Assembly (NCBI RefSeq): GCF_000774145.1
Contig: NZ_KN322982.1
Location: 62,001 to 126,000, forward strand
DNA length: 64,000 bases
From: Pseudomonas mediterranea CFBP 5447
Lineage (GTDB): Bacteria; Pseudomonadota; Gammaproteobacteria; Pseudomonadales; Pseudomonadaceae
Direction of reading: 5' to 3'
Part shown: positions 1-8,552 of the stretch, piece by piece
How positions within the stretch are numbered: position 1 is the first letter of the stretch
Layout: each line of letters opens with the position of its first letter
Position numbers and translations under genes: made by a program
Notes under the pieces: model-generated
What the model was told of the DNA's origin: nothing
The model's input: the letters and a program-made list of their open reading frames with translations, nothing else
Databases searched by the model: none

Positions 1-1175
1 TCGTCGATCACTCGATCGATCGGCACCAGCCTGGCGTTTTCGAGCGCACGCTCGAGTACCGCCATATCGAATTCTTTCTCTTCGTGCTCCACGCGTCCGC
101 GCTTGGCGGCGGTCTTCGGGTTGACCGAGATGACGCCGCAGTATTCGGGCATGTGCCGGGCAAATTCGGCAGTGCCAATCGCGTTGGCCGTGTCGATGAT
201 GTCCTGCTTGTGGCTGGCGATCAGCGGACGCAACACGAGCTTTTCGGTGACGCAGTCGATGACCGACAGGTTCGGCAGCGTCTGGCTCGATACCTGGGAA
301 ATCGCTTCGCCGGTGACCAGCGCATCGATGTGCAGGCGGTCGGCGATGCTCGACGCGGCACGCAACATCATACGCTTCAAAATGACGCCCATATGACTGT
401 CGTCGACTTTGCCGAGGATTTCCCCCAGGACTTCTTCGAACGGCACACTCACAAATAACACGCGTTGCGAGCTGCCGTACTTCTTCCAGATGAAGTGCGC
501 CACTTCCATCACGCCCAGCTCATGGGCACGCCCGCCGAGGTTGAAGAAGCAGAAATGGCTCATCAGGCCGCGCCGCATGATCTGGTAGGCCGCGACCGTG
601 GAGTCGAAGCCGCCGGACATCAGCACCAGCGTCTGCTCCAGGGCTCCCAGCGGATACCCACCGATGCCGTTGTGCTGGCTGTGGATGACAAACAACCGTT
701 GGTCGCGAATTTCGATGCGTACTTCAACCTGCGGGTTTTTCAACGAAATACCAGCGGCACCGCACTGCTGGCGCAGCTGGCTGCCGACGTAGCGGTCCAC
801 ATCCATCGAACTGAACGGATGCTTGCCCGCACGCTTGCAACGTACCGAGAAAATCTTGCCGGCCAACGCATCGCCATAATGCAGCTTGCACTTGGCGACG
901 ATGTCGTCGAAATCCCCCAGCGGATATTCATCCACCTGCAGGAAATGCGCGATGCCCGGCATGCAGGTCAGCCGCTCGGTCATTTCCTTCAGGATCCTGG
1001 GTTCGCTGACGCGGGTTTCCAGCTCGAGATTGTCCCACACGCCATTCACCACCACGACCGGGTCCAGATCACGGAGCACGGCACGGATGTTCTTGGCCAA
1101 CTGCCGGATGAAACGCGTCCGGACCGGGCGGCTCTTGATGGTGATTTCGGGGAAGACTTTTACGATTAGTTTCAT
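1..1175 (-). CDS. thiI: tRNA 4-thiouridine synthase ThiI, 3' end outside the window
   Basis: ThiI transfers sulfur to U8 of tRNAs and to the ThiS carrier for thiamine thiazole synthesis in the cytoplasm. The gene reads leftward from an ATG at 1175 ([17 protein letters not shown]), and 391 codons are present before the window edge. The N-terminal ferredoxin-like/THUMP region comes first, then the ATP-binding PP-loop [17 protein letters not shown] around residue 185, then [10 protein letters not shown] and the PEYCGV segment that holds the first disulfide cysteine of the family. The C-terminal rhodanese domain with the persulfide cysteine should lie beyond the edge, since the family has about 484 residues. 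It is divergent from glnA, as in other pseudomonads. Confidence 0.95.
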   Translation of the reverse strand, partial: MKLIVKVFPEITIKSRPVRTRFIRQLAKNIRAVLRDLDPVVVVNGVWDNLELETRVSEPRILKEMTERLTCMPGIAHFLQVDEYPLGDFDDIVAKCKLHYGDALAGKIFSVRCKRAGKHPFSSMDVDRYVGSQLRQQCGAAGISLKNPQVEVRIEIRDQRLFVIHSQHNGIGGYPLGALEQTLVLMSGGFDSTVAAYQIMRRGLMSHFCFFNLGGRAHELGVMEVAHFIWKKYGSSQRVLFVSVPFEEVLGEILGKVDDSHMGVILKRMMLRAASSIADRLHIDALVTGEAISQVSSQTLPNLSVIDCVTEKLVLRPLIASHKQDIIDTANAIGTAEFARHMPEYCGVISVNPKTAAKRGRVEHEEKEFDMAVLERALENARLVPIDRVID

Positions 1176-1272
1176 GAAAACAGCGCGCGAACGGCCAGCC
1201 GAAAAAGGGGGGCGCGGATTATAGCGGAAATTGCTCAAGGTTTGACCAATTAATGTGTGACTGGTTTTCAGC

Positions 1273-1287
1273 GCACCAAAACAGGTC
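1273..1287 (+). promoter_or_regulatory. possible degenerate NtrC site upstream of glnA
   Basis: GCACCAAAACAGGTC resembles the NtrC dyad GCAC-N7-GTGC but only the left half is exact. It lies about 120 bp upstream of the sigma-54 promoter, a usual enhancer distance. A second half-match with a good right arm (GCGT-N7-GTGC) is at 1357-1371, too close to the promoter to be the main enhancer. The rest of the 1176-1505 gap holds the thiI and glnA promoters and no gene. Confidence 0.3.
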
Positions 1288-1392
1288 ACACGCCGCCCTA
1301 TACGCTACATTACAGTGCACGATTGTCTGACAATCTACCGTTCAAGCCTTCAAAAGGCGTGGGTTTGGTGCAAAAAACCCAAGCTGGGGCAC

Positions 1393-1408
1393 TGGCATGC
1401 AATTTGCT
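1393..1408 (+). promoter_or_regulatory. sigma-54 (-24/-12) promoter of glnA
   Basis: TGGCATGCAATTTGCT fits the RpoN consensus TGGCAYG-N4-TTGCW, with GG and GC separated by the required 10 bp. It lies about 100 bp upstream of the glnA start, which matches the known NtrC/RpoN control of glnA in gamma-proteobacteria. Confidence 0.75.
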
Positions 1409-1505
1409 CCCTTGTGAGGCAGGTTGCCATGGCAGAGTATTCGCGCCGGCATCACTCATATCTACGGGCAAACCATTACCCCGCCCGAAGCCACCCGGAG
1501 GACAT

Positions 1506-2912
1506 ATGTCGAAGTCGGTTCAACTCATCAAAGATCATGACGTCAAGTGGATTGATCTGCGCTTCACTGACACCAAAGGCACTCAACATCACGTAACCAT
1601 GCCGGCCCGTGATGCCCTGGATGACGATTTCTTCGAAATCGGCAAGATGTTCGACGGTTCCTCCATCTCCGGCTGGAAAGGCATCGAAGCATCCGACATG
1701 ATCCTGATGCCGGACGACGAAACCGCCGTCCTGGATCCGTTCACCGAAGAGCCGACCCTGATCCTGGTCTGCGACATCATCGAGCCTTCGACCATGCAAG
1801 GCTATGACCGCGACCCACGCGCCATCGCCCACCGTGCCGAGGAATACCTGAAGTCCACCGGCATCGGCGACACCGCTTTCTTCGGTCCCGAGCCTGAATT
1901 CTTCATCTTCGATTCGGTCAAGTTCAAGTCCGACATCTCCGGCTCCATGTTCAAGATCTTCTCCGAACAAGGTTCGTGGATGTCCGACCAGGACGTGGAA
2001 GGTGGTAACAAGGGTCACCGTCCAGGCGTGAAAGGCGGCTACTTCCCAGTACCACCGTTCGACTTCGACCACGAGATCCGTACCTCCATGTGCAACGCAC
2101 TGGAAGAAATGGGCCAGACCGTGGAAGTTCACCACCACGAAGTGGCGACTGCCGGCCAGAACGAAATCGGCGTGAAGTTCAACACGCTGGTCAAGAAGGC
2201 TGACGAAGTCCAGACCCTGAAATATGTCGTGCACAACGTTGCCGATGCCTATGGCCGCACCGCGACCTTCATGCCGAAGCCACTGTACGGCGACAACGGT
2301 TCGGGCATGCACGTTCACGTGTCGATCTCCAAAGACGGCAAGAACACCTTCGCTGGCGAAGGCTATGCCGGTCTGTCGGACACCGCCCTGTACTTCATCG
2401 GCGGTATCATCAAGCACGGTAAGGCCCTGAACGGCTTCACCAACCCTTCGACCAACTCCTACAAGCGTCTGGTCCCAGGCTTCGAAGCGCCGGTGATGCT
2501 GGCCTACTCGGCTCGCAACCGTTCCGCCTCGATCCGTATTCCTTACGTGAACAGCCCTAAAGCCCGCCGCATCGAAGCCCGCTTCCCGGATCCGGCTGCC
2601 AACCCGTACCTGGCCTTCGCCGCACTGATGATGGCCGGTCTGGACGGTATCCAGAACAAGATCCACCCTGGCGATGCCGCCGACAAAAACCTGTATGACC
2701 TGCCGCCTGAAGAGGCCAAGGAAATCCCGCAGGTTTGCGGCAGCCTGAAAGAAGCCCTGGAAGAGCTGGACAAGGGCCGTGCGTTCCTGACCAAGGGCGG
2801 CGTATTCAGCGATGACTTCATCGACGCTTACATCGCACTGAAAAGCGAAGAAGAAATCAAGGTCCGCACCTTCGTACACCCACTGGAATATGAGCTGTAC
2901 TACAGCTGCTGA
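1506..2912 (+). CDS. glnA: type I glutamine synthetase GlnA
   Basis: GlnA makes glutamine from glutamate, ammonia and ATP and is the entry enzyme of nitrogen assimilation. The 468-residue length is that of the dodecameric GSI-beta enzyme. Seen in the sequence: the [14 protein letters not shown] segment near residue 50, the [10 protein letters not shown] metal-binding segment, the [14 protein letters not shown] loop, [10 protein letters not shown], and the adenylylation tyrosine in [10 protein letters not shown] near residue 398, so it should be regulated by GlnE. The ATG at 1506 follows GGAGGACAT. An open frame continues upstream but lacks family similarity, so this start is preferred. Transcription is from the RpoN promoter at 1393 and ends at the hairpin at 2949. 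Confidence 0.98.
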   Translation: MSKSVQLIKDHDVKWIDLRFTDTKGTQHHVTMPARDALDDDFFEIGKMFDGSSISGWKGIEASDMILMPDDETAVLDPFTEEPTLILVCDIIEPSTMQGYDRDPRAIAHRAEEYLKSTGIGDTAFFGPEPEFFIFDSVKFKSDISGSMFKIFSEQGSWMSDQDVEGGNKGHRPGVKGGYFPVPPFDFDHEIRTSMCNALEEMGQTVEVHHHEVATAGQNEIGVKFNTLVKKADEVQTLKYVVHNVADAYGRTATFMPKPLYGDNGSGMHVHVSISKDGKNTFAGEGYAGLSDTALYFIGGIIKHGKALNGFTNPSTNSYKRLVPGFEAPVMLAYSARNRSASIRIPYVNSPKARRIEARFPDPAANPYLAFAALMMAGLDGIQNKIHPGDAADKNLYDLPPEEAKEIPQVCGSLKEALEELDKGRAFLTKGGVFSDDFIDAYIALKSEEEIKVRTFVHPLEYELYYSC

Positions 2913-2948
2913 TCCAGTAGCGCTCGCACACGCGGCGTGAAACAAGAG

Positions 2949-2973
2949 AGGCCTCCTTCGGGAGGCCTTTTTC
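2949..2973 (+). terminator. rho-independent terminator of glnA
   Basis: An 8-bp GC-rich stem AGGCCTCC/GGAGGCCT closes on a TTCG tetraloop and runs into a T tract. It starts 36 bases after the glnA stop codon. Confidence 0.9.
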
Positions 2974-3029
2974 ATGGGCGCAGGTTACTGCATGATGACC
3001 GCCGCCCCTCCCCAGAGAAGAGACCGCCC

Positions 3030-3587
3030 ATGAACTTGCGCTTCACATTCGGCTTTGCCCTTTCGGTCGCGCTGTTGGCCACCAACGCTCAAGCCACACC
3101 GGCTCCTGACGCTCTGACGCCTTTGCTGAACGCCATTGGCGAACGCATAGCCCTTGCCGATCAAGTGGCGTTGAGCAAATGGGACAGTCATAAACCGGTA
3201 GAAGACCGCCAGCGCGAACGTGAAGTCATTGCCGCCGCCGTCGCCCAAGCGCCGGTCTACAAGCTGCCTGGTGAAACCGTGGAAGCGTTTTTCAGCGCCC
3301 AGATAGAAGCCAACAAACTGGTGCAGTACATCGACCTGTCCGACTGGGCCCTGGCAGGCAAGGCCCCGGATCTCCCGCGTCCGGACCTGGTGGGGCAAAT
3401 CCGTCCACAGCTTGATCGACTGCAAAAGCGCCTGTTGCAACAACTGGCCGATTTCACCCCCTACCGTACCGACCCGCAGTGCCCGCAATGGTTGGCCCGG
3501 GCCACCCATAACAACAAACAGCACCCGGTGCACCGGCTTGCCCTGATCCGGGCGACTGCAGAGCTGTGCATAGCTCCCAAAGCCTGA
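3030..3587 (+). CDS. secreted (periplasmic) chorismate mutase, AroQ-gamma type
   Basis: This 185-residue protein begins with a cleavable signal peptide (hydrophobic residues 8-18, cleavage likely after AQA). An all-alpha domain follows with the AroQ pattern: a helix containing ERIALADQVALSKW near residues 36-50, a DRQREREVI segment, and a downstream helix with FFSAQIEANKLVQ. Enzymes of this class convert chorismate to prephenate in the periplasm. A C-terminal cysteine pair (PQCPQW and ELCIAPK) could form a disulfide. The physiological role of exported chorismate mutases is unclear. It stands alone between the glnA terminator and a BIME. Confidence 0.8.
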   Translation: MNLRFTFGFALSVALLATNAQATPAPDALTPLLNAIGERIALADQVALSKWDSHKPVEDRQREREVIAAAVAQAPVYKLPGETVEAFFSAQIEANKLVQYIDLSDWALAGKAPDLPRPDLVGQIRPQLDRLQKRLLQQLADFTPYRTDPQCPQWLARATHNNKQHPVHRLALIRATAELCIAPKA

Positions 3588-3599
3588 AACACCCGGTTC

Positions 3600-3692
3600 C
3601 CTGTGGGAGCGAGCCTGCTCGCGATAGCGGTGTGTCAGGCAACAGCCATGTTGCTGAGCGATCGCCATCGCGAGCAGGCTCGCTCCCACAGG
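3600..3692. repeat. BIME: two inverted REP elements
   Basis: Two inverted copies of the Pseudomonas REP core (GTGGGAGCGAGCCTGCTCGC and its complement) flank a 40-bp spacer. The whole 93 bp is an exact reverse complement of the element at 9026-9118. Confidence 0.9.
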
Positions 3693-3780
3693 GGATTCCG
3701 GTGTTGGGACGTTTTGGGTTGGGCCAACCGACTCCTTGTCCTATGCTGCATCCAACACTTTCAGTTTCCGGTCGATTTTT

Positions 3781-4296
3781 ATGGGTCGTGTCTTTCCTGG
3801 CGTTTTGTTGCTACTGGCATTGCCCGCAGCAGCCCAGATCTACAAATACACCGACGCCGACGGCAACACCGCCTATAGCAACCAGCCGCCCCAAGGCGTC
3901 CCGGCCCAGACCGTGGAGTTGCCGCCGCTCAACAGCATCGAACGCCAGTCTCCAACCAGCCCGGACGCGCCGACAGCTCCCGCCAACAGTGAAGCACCGC
4001 GCAAGGCCTACGAAACACTCGAACTGACGGACATTCCCACCGAGGAAGCCCTGCGCGCCAACAATGGCACCTTCACCGTCGGCGTTCGTGCGCAACCGCG
4101 CCTGCAAAGCCCCCATCAGTTCCGCCTGCTGCTGGACGACCAGCCTTATGGCCAGCCCTCCAACGTGCCGCGCCTGCAGCTGGTGAACATCGACCGGGGC
4201 GAGCACCGCCTGGCGGTCCAGGTCATCGATGGGGAAAACCTTGTGCAACAGAGCGAAACCGTTACGTTTACCGTGCAGCGGGTGCACCAGCCATGA
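3781..4296 (+). CDS. DUF4124 domain protein, exported
   Basis: The protein has 171 residues: a signal peptide ending at PAAAQ near residue 20, then the DUF4124 signature IYKYTDADGNTAYSNQPP, a proline/alanine-rich linker, and a beta-rich C-terminal domain with FRLLLDD and IDRGEHRLAVQVID. The function of DUF4124 proteins is not known to me. The next gene overlaps by 4 bp (ATGA) and encodes a protein of the same architecture, so the two look like a tandem duplication translated together. The start at 3781 gives a good signal peptide although the ribosome-binding site is weak; an in-frame start at 3736 would lengthen the N terminus. Confidence 0.8.
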   Translation: MGRVFPGVLLLLALPAAAQIYKYTDADGNTAYSNQPPQGVPAQTVELPPLNSIERQSPTSPDAPTAPANSEAPRKAYETLELTDIPTEEALRANNGTFTVGVRAQPRLQSPHQFRLLLDDQPYGQPSNVPRLQLVNIDRGEHRLAVQVIDGENLVQQSETVTFTVQRVHQP

Positions 4297-4913
4297 GCCG
4301 CTGGGTGCTTGCCCTGTGCCTGTCGCTGGTCGCCTTGCCGGCGATGGCGCAGGTCTATACCTATGTCGATGCCCAGGGCAATCGGGTCTTCACCGATCAG
4401 CCGCGCCCCGGCAACGCGAAGAAAGTCCAGCTGACACCCGGCAACCGAATGCCCATGCCGCCTGCAGCTGCAACCACGGCGCCAGTCTCCGAAGCCCAGC
4501 CGAAACCCCTGTTTCATTATGAGATGCTCCGGCTGCTGATCCCCGAGCCGGATGCCACCATACGCAGCACAGCGGGGGAATTGATCGTCACCGCCACCAG
4601 TGAGCCGGGGCTGAAAAAGGGCCATCGCTACCGCCTGCTGCTCGATGGCCGGCCTACTGGCGAACCAGGACCAAGCCCAGTGTTTGCCTTGAGCAATATC
4701 GATCGAGGCACTCACCAATTGGCGGTAGAAATCCTCGACGAGCAAGACCGCATCGTCGAACGCACCGCCAACCAGCCCTTCCACATGCAACGCATTTCGC
4801 TGGCACAGAAGCGCCGCATCAAGCCTTGCGCCACGGCTGACTATGGCCAGCGCCCCGAATGCCCTCTCGCCGACAAACCCGAAGAAGAAAGCAGCATCCT
4901 GCCGTTCTTCTAA
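4293..4913 (+). CDS. DUF4124 domain protein, exported, second copy
   Basis: This 206-residue protein is a paralogue of its upstream neighbour: signal peptide ending PAMAQ, DUF4124 signature VYTYVDAQGNRVFTDQP, a proline/alanine linker, and a beta domain with YRLLLDGRPTGEP and IDRGTHQLAVEILDE. It has an extra C-terminal tail with two cysteines (KPCATADYG and RPECPLAD). The start ATG overlaps the stop of the previous gene. The pair lies directly upstream of ntrB; this placement between glnA and ntrBC recurs in Pseudomonas, but a role in nitrogen control is not shown. Confidence 0.8.
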   Translation: MSRWVLALCLSLVALPAMAQVYTYVDAQGNRVFTDQPRPGNAKKVQLTPGNRMPMPPAAATTAPVSEAQPKPLFHYEMLRLLIPEPDATIRSTAGELIVTATSEPGLKKGHRYRLLLDGRPTGEPGPSPVFALSNIDRGTHQLAVEILDEQDRIVERTANQPFHMQRISLAQKRRIKPCATADYGQRPECPLADKPEEESSILPFF

Positions 4914-4929
4914 CGCCCGCCCTGATGAC

Positions 4930-4944
4930 GCACTATATTGGTGC
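4930..4944 (+). promoter_or_regulatory. NtrC-type binding site upstream of ntrB
   Basis: GCACTATATTGGTGC is an exact match to the NtrC dyad GCAC-N7-GTGC. It lies about 140 bp upstream of a -24/-12 element at 5073, a normal enhancer distance, and suggests that ntrBC is autoregulated. Confidence 0.7.
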
Positions 4945-5072
4945 GCATCGTTGCACCTCTACTCAGGCGCGAACCCATTTTGGTTCGAAAGTACCCGGAA
5001 AAACTGGCCGAACGCCACGCAATCGGGCGAAAAAAACCTATTTCAGGCTCTAAACGCTTCTTTTCGGAGCCT

Positions 5073-5088
5073 TGGTTTGGTTTTTGCA
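5073..5088 (+). promoter_or_regulatory. probable sigma-54 promoter of ntrBC
   Basis: TGGTTTGGTTTTTGCA keeps the GG-N10-GC spacing and the TTGCA -12 box of RpoN promoters, although the -24 box lacks the CAC. It lies 80 bp before ntrB and downstream of the NtrC dyad at 4930. Confidence 0.55.
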
Positions 5089-5167
5089 TTTTCCTTCTAT
5101 CAGCGCGTTACATCGCGCGCGCAATTTGGGACCGGCCCCGAATTGCCACGCTTCAAAAGAGGTCCCG

Positions 5168-6253
5168 ATGACCATCAGCGACGCACTACACCGCTTGCTA
5201 CTCGACAACCTCACCACCGCGACCATTCTGCTCGACGCCGAACTGCGCCTCGAGTACATGAACCCGGCGGCAGAGATGCTCCTGGCCGTCAGCGGTCAGC
5301 GCAGCCATGGACAGTTCATCAGCGAGCTGTTCACCGAATCCGCCGAGGCACTCAACTCCCTGCGCCAGGCCGTGGAGCAGGCTCATCCGTTCACCAAGCG
5401 TGAAGCGATGCTCACCGCCCTGACCGGCCAGACGCTGACGGTCGACTACGCGGTAACCCCGATCCTGAGCAACGGCGCCACACTGTTGCTGCTGGAAGTC
5501 CACCCCCGTGATCGCCTGCTACGCATCACCAAGGAAGAGGCGCAATTGTCCAAGCAGGAAACCAGCAAGATGCTGGTGCGTGGCTTGGCCCATGAAATCA
5601 AGAATCCCCTCGGCGGCATCCGTGGCGCTGCGCAATTGCTGGCCCGGGAACTGCCCGAAGAAAGCCTCAAGGACTACACCAACGTCATCATCGAGGAAGC
5701 CGATCGCCTGCGAAACCTCGTGGACCGCATGCTCGGTTCCAACAAGCTGCCGTCCCTGGCCCTGTGCAACGTCCACGAGGTGCTGGAGCGCGTCGGCAGC
5801 CTCGTGGAAGCCGAGAGCCAGGGCTGCATCACCTTGGTGCGCGACTATGACCCGAGCATTCCCGATGTCCTGATCGATCGCGAACAGATGATCCAGGCCG
5901 TGTTGAACATCGTGCGCAACGCGATGCAGGCCATCAGCAGCCAGAACGAGCTGCGCCTGGGCCGCATCAGCCTGCGCACTCGCGCCTTGCGCCAGTTCAC
6001 CATCGGCCATGTGCGCCATCGCCTGGTGACCAAGATCGAAATCATCGACAACGGCCCGGGCATCCCCACGGAATTGCAGGAAACCATCTTCTTTCCAATG
6101 GTCAGCGGCCGTCCGGACGGTACCGGGCTGGGGCTGGCCATTACCCAGAACATCATCAGTCAGCATCAGGGCCTGATCGAGTGTGAGAGCCACCCCGGCC
6201 ACACCACCTTTTCGATCTTCCTGCCACTGGAACAAGGAGCCACATCGACATGA
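5168..6253 (+). CDS. glnL: nitrogen regulation sensor kinase NtrB (GlnL)
   Basis: NtrB is the cytosolic histidine kinase/phosphatase that sets the phosphorylation of NtrC according to PII and glutamine status. The 361 residues contain an N-terminal PAS domain (about 8-110), a HisKA domain with the phosphorylated histidine at 142 in RGLAHEIKNPLGG, and a HATPase domain with the N box (IVRNAMQAI), G1 box (DNGPGIP) and G2 box (GTGLGLAI). There is no membrane segment, as expected. The start at 5168 follows AAAGAGGT. The stop overlaps the ntrC start by 4 bp, so the pair is translationally coupled. Confidence 0.96.
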   Translation: MTISDALHRLLLDNLTTATILLDAELRLEYMNPAAEMLLAVSGQRSHGQFISELFTESAEALNSLRQAVEQAHPFTKREAMLTALTGQTLTVDYAVTPILSNGATLLLLEVHPRDRLLRITKEEAQLSKQETSKMLVRGLAHEIKNPLGGIRGAAQLLARELPEESLKDYTNVIIEEADRLRNLVDRMLGSNKLPSLALCNVHEVLERVGSLVEAESQGCITLVRDYDPSIPDVLIDREQMIQAVLNIVRNAMQAISSQNELRLGRISLRTRALRQFTIGHVRHRLVTKIEIIDNGPGIPTELQETIFFPMVSGRPDGTGLGLAITQNIISQHQGLIECESHPGHTTFSIFLPLEQGATST

Positions 6254-7686
6254 GCCGTAGTGAAACCGTGTGGATCGTCGATGACGACCGTTCTATCCGC
6301 TGGGTCCTGGAAAAAGCCTTGCAACAGGAAGGCATGACCACCCAGAGCTTCGACAGCGCCGACGGCGTGATGAGCCGCCTGGCCCGTCAGCAACCGGACG
6401 TCATCATCTCCGACATCCGCATGCCCGGTGCCAGCGGCCTGGACCTGCTGGCGCGGATTCGCGAGCAGCACCCGCGGCTGCCGGTGATCATCATGACCGC
6501 CCACTCCGACCTGGACAGCGCCGTGGCGTCCTATCAGGGCGGCGCCTTCGAGTACCTGCCCAAGCCGTTCGATGTCGATGAAGCCGTGTCGCTGGTCAAG
6601 CGCGCCAACCAGCACGCCCAGGAACAACAGGGTCTGGAAGAAGTGCCGGCCCTGGCCCGCACACCGGAAATCATCGGCGAAGCGCCGGCGATGCAGGAAG
6701 TGTTTCGCGCCATCGGACGCCTGAGCCACTCCAATATCACTGTGTTGATCAATGGCGAATCCGGCACCGGTAAAGAACTGGTGGCCCATGCCCTGCACCG
6801 CCACAGTCCACGGGCAGCGTCGCCATTCATTGCACTGAACATGGCCGCGATTCCCAAGGACCTGATGGAATCCGAACTGTTCGGTCACGAGAAAGGCGCA
6901 TTCACCGGCGCGGCCAACCTGCGACGCGGGCGCTTCGAACAGGCCGACGGCGGCACGTTGTTCCTCGATGAGATCGGCGACATGCCGGCCGATACCCAGA
7001 CCCGTTTGTTGCGCGTGTTGGCGGACGGCGAGTTCTATCGGGTGGGCGGGCATACCCCGGTCAAGGTCGATGTACGCATCATCGCCGCGACCCACCAGAA
7101 CCTGGAAACCCTGGTGCACGCCGGCAAATTCCGTGAAGACCTGTTCCACCGCCTGAACGTGATCCGTATTCATATCCCGCGTCTGGCGGATCGTCGCGAA
7201 GACATCCCGACCCTGGCCAGGCATTTCCTCAGCCGCGCCGCCCAGGAACTGGCGGTGGAGCCCAAGCTGCTCAAGAGCGAGACCGAGGAATACCTCAAGA
7301 ACCTGCCGTGGCCCGGCAACGTGCGTCAGTTGGAGAACACCTGCCGCTGGATCACCGTCATGGCTTCGGGACGTGAGGTGCATATCGGCGACCTGCCGCC
7401 GGAACTGCTGAGCCTGCCACAGGATTCGGCCCCGGTGACCAACTGGGAACAGGCCCTGCGCCAGTGGGCCGACCAGGCCTTGGCCCGCGGCCAGTCGAGC
7501 CTGCTGGACAGCGCCGTGCCGAGCTTCGAACGCATCATGATCGAAACCGCCCTCAAGCACACCGCCGGCCGCCGCCGCGACGCCGCCGTGCTGCTGGGCT
7601 GGGGTCGCAATACCTTGACCCGCAAGATCAAGGAATTGGGGATGAAGGTCGATGGCGGGGATGATGACGAGAGCGACGAGGGCTGA
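6250..7686 (+). CDS. glnG: nitrogen regulation response regulator NtrC (GlnG)
   Basis: NtrC is the RpoN-dependent enhancer-binding activator of nitrogen-scavenging genes. The 478 residues show a receiver domain with the phospho-acceptor in [12 protein letters not shown] near residue 54, an AAA+ domain with Walker A GESGTGKE near 168, the sigma-54 contacting GAFTGA loop near 215, Walker [11 protein letters not shown], and a C-terminal Fis-type helix-turn-helix ([20 protein letters not shown]). Likely targets inside this window are the glnA promoter, its own ntrBC promoter and the small RNA promoter at 7969. Confidence 0.97.
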   Translation: MSRSETVWIVDDDRSIRWVLEKALQQEGMTTQSFDSADGVMSRLARQQPDVIISDIRMPGASGLDLLARIREQHPRLPVIIMTAHSDLDSAVASYQGGAFEYLPKPFDVDEAVSLVKRANQHAQEQQGLEEVPALARTPEIIGEAPAMQEVFRAIGRLSHSNITVLINGESGTGKELVAHALHRHSPRAASPFIALNMAAIPKDLMESELFGHEKGAFTGAANLRRGRFEQADGGTLFLDEIGDMPADTQTRLLRVLADGEFYRVGGHTPVKVDVRIIAATHQNLETLVHAGKFREDLFHRLNVIRIHIPRLADRREDIPTLARHFLSRAAQELAVEPKLLKSETEEYLKNLPWPGNVRQLENTCRWITVMASGREVHIGDLPPELLSLPQDSAPVTNWEQALRQWADQALARGQSSLLDSAVPSFERIMIETALKHTAGRRRDAAVLLGWGRNTLTRKIKELGMKVDGGDDDESDEG

Positions 7687-7720
7687 GCTGCCGTTGGCTT
7701 TTCGCTGAATCCGAAGGCCA

Positions 7721-7794
7721 ATCGCGAGCAGGCTCGCTCCCACATTGGACATCGGTGTCCGCAAGCTCTTGTGGGAGCGAGCCTGCTCGCGATG
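7721..7794. repeat. REP pair
   Basis: Two REP cores face each other across a 30-bp spacer: the complement form at 7721-7743, the forward form GTGGGAGCGAGCCTGCTCGC from 7771. The pair follows ntrC, where such palindromes often limit readthrough. The stretch 7795-7903 holds nothing else that I can recognise. Confidence 0.85.
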
Positions 7795-7903
7795 CTTTTG
7801 AAAGCGTCGTGCACCACACCGATGCACCACGAACCGCAACTACGCGCTTCATGCAGGCCCAAACCAATCGGGCCACCACAAGAAAATCCGTACCAAAGAA
7901 GCC

Positions 7904-7923
7904 AAAAACCCCGGAATACGGGG
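7904..7923 (-). terminator. terminator for the leftward gene at 8112-8552
   Basis: Read on the minus strand, the stem CCCCG/CGGGG around a TATTC loop is followed by TTTTT. It is the first terminator-like hairpin after the leftward gene that ends at 8112, so that transcript would run antisense through the small RNA locus at 7995-8115. Confidence 0.6.
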
Positions 7924-7968
7924 CCTTGCGCGGCACTGGAAAGTTTTTTGTGACAAGCCATTTAAAAC

Positions 7969-7984
7969 TGGCACGTCCCCTGCA
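7969..7984 (+). promoter_or_regulatory. sigma-54 promoter of the NrsZ-like small RNA
   Basis: TGGCACGTCCCCTGCA matches the RpoN consensus with a complete -24 box TGGCACG and correct GG-N10-GC spacing. No rightward gene starts before trmL at 8551, so a transcript beginning near 7995 is expected to be non-coding. Confidence 0.8.
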
Positions 7985-7994
7985 ATAACCCTAT

Positions 7995-8115
7995 CACTAC
8001 CCAGTTTCGGGGACCTTGGTACAGGCAGGCCGGGGATTCCCCATTTTATCCGGGCTCATCGAGCCCACCGTTTTGGGGGCCTTGATACAGGCAGGTCAAG
8101 GTTTCCCTCTTTTAT
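7995..8115 (+). ncRNA. nrsZ: nitrogen-regulated modular small RNA, NrsZ-like
   Basis: NrsZ is described in P. aeruginosa as a processed small RNA, transcribed from an NtrC/RpoN promoter just downstream of ntrC and affecting swarming and rhamnolipid production. Position and promoter here agree. The transcript has two modules of about 45 nt sharing CCTTGRTACAGGCAGG. Each folds as a stem around the loop TACAGGCAGG: CCTTGG with CCGGGG in module 1 (from about 8010) and CCTTGA with TCAAGG in module 2 (from about 8075), so the stem changes are compensatory. An outer GGGG/CCCC or GGG/CCC stem encloses each. A short hairpin GGGCTC/GAGCCC separates the modules. The second ends in TCTTTTATT, likely the terminator. 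The exact 5' end is inferred from the promoter. Confidence 0.75.
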
Positions 8116-8552
8116 TGCTCCTGGAGACGGACCTCTAACCGCCAGCGGTCATCCACCTCGCTACCGGTCCACTCCCCCCGCAGCGGACGCGCCGCCACCA
8201 GCGTCAGCAACAAGCCCTTGTCACTCAGGCGCACCCGCCAGTTCACATCCTTGCCGTTGAGCTTCAACTGTCCCTTCTGCGCCGGGCCTTCGGCTTCGAA
8301 CAACAGCGCCACGGAGCCATCGACGATTTCCCCGTGCAGCTTGGGCTCGTCATTGAACCAGGCCACCAGCACCCCATCGCTCACCTCGATCCGCTGCAAC
8401 ACGCTCGGTTCGGGATTGGTCAGGCGGCCGATCATCAGGCCAATCATCATCCCGAAGATTGCCAGGGAGCCCATGACCCGCGGGAATAGCTTCGAACGCT
8501 CATCGGTTTGCAGCGTAGAATGCGCGTCATCTTTGTTATCGGAGCCGTGCAT
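8112..8552 (-). CDS. single-pass membrane protein of unknown function
   Basis: The 146 residues comprise a charged cytoplasmic N terminus, one membrane segment (about 28-45, GSLAIFGMMIGLMIG) and a C-terminal beta-rich domain likely in the periplasm, ending VRLQEQ. I do not recognise a named family. It is divergent from trmL, and the two start codons overlap in the palindrome CATG at 8550-8553. Its stop codon lies inside the 3' tail of the convergent small RNA. The SD-like AAGGATG lies about ten bases before the ATG and inside trmL. An internal methionine at residue 27 would remove the cytoplasmic tail. Confidence 0.75.
   Translation of the reverse strand: MHGSDNKDDAHSTLQTDERSKLFPRVMGSLAIFGMMIGLMIGRLTNPEPSVLQRIEVSDGVLVAWFNDEPKLHGEIVDGSVALLFEAEGPAQKGQLKLNGKDVNWRVRLSDKGLLLTLVAARPLRGEWTGSEVDDRWRLEVRLQEQ

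Noticed and set aside
1257..1505. 83-codon N-terminal extension of glnA
   Set aside because: The extension covers the sigma-54 promoter and lacks similarity to GlnA; ATG 1506 gives the exact 468-residue family length.
1476..2975. 499-codon open frame on the minus strand opposite glnA
   Set aside because: It is a GC-rich antisense shadow of glnA with no family features; similar long shadows oppose gpmI (10378-11808), ctpA (13745-15022), and the ABC operon (32077-33552).
3603..3878. Open frames beginning MGASLLAIA and containing HREQARSH
   Set aside because: They are translations of REP palindromes (also at 7771, 9115, 19831 and 56005), not genes.
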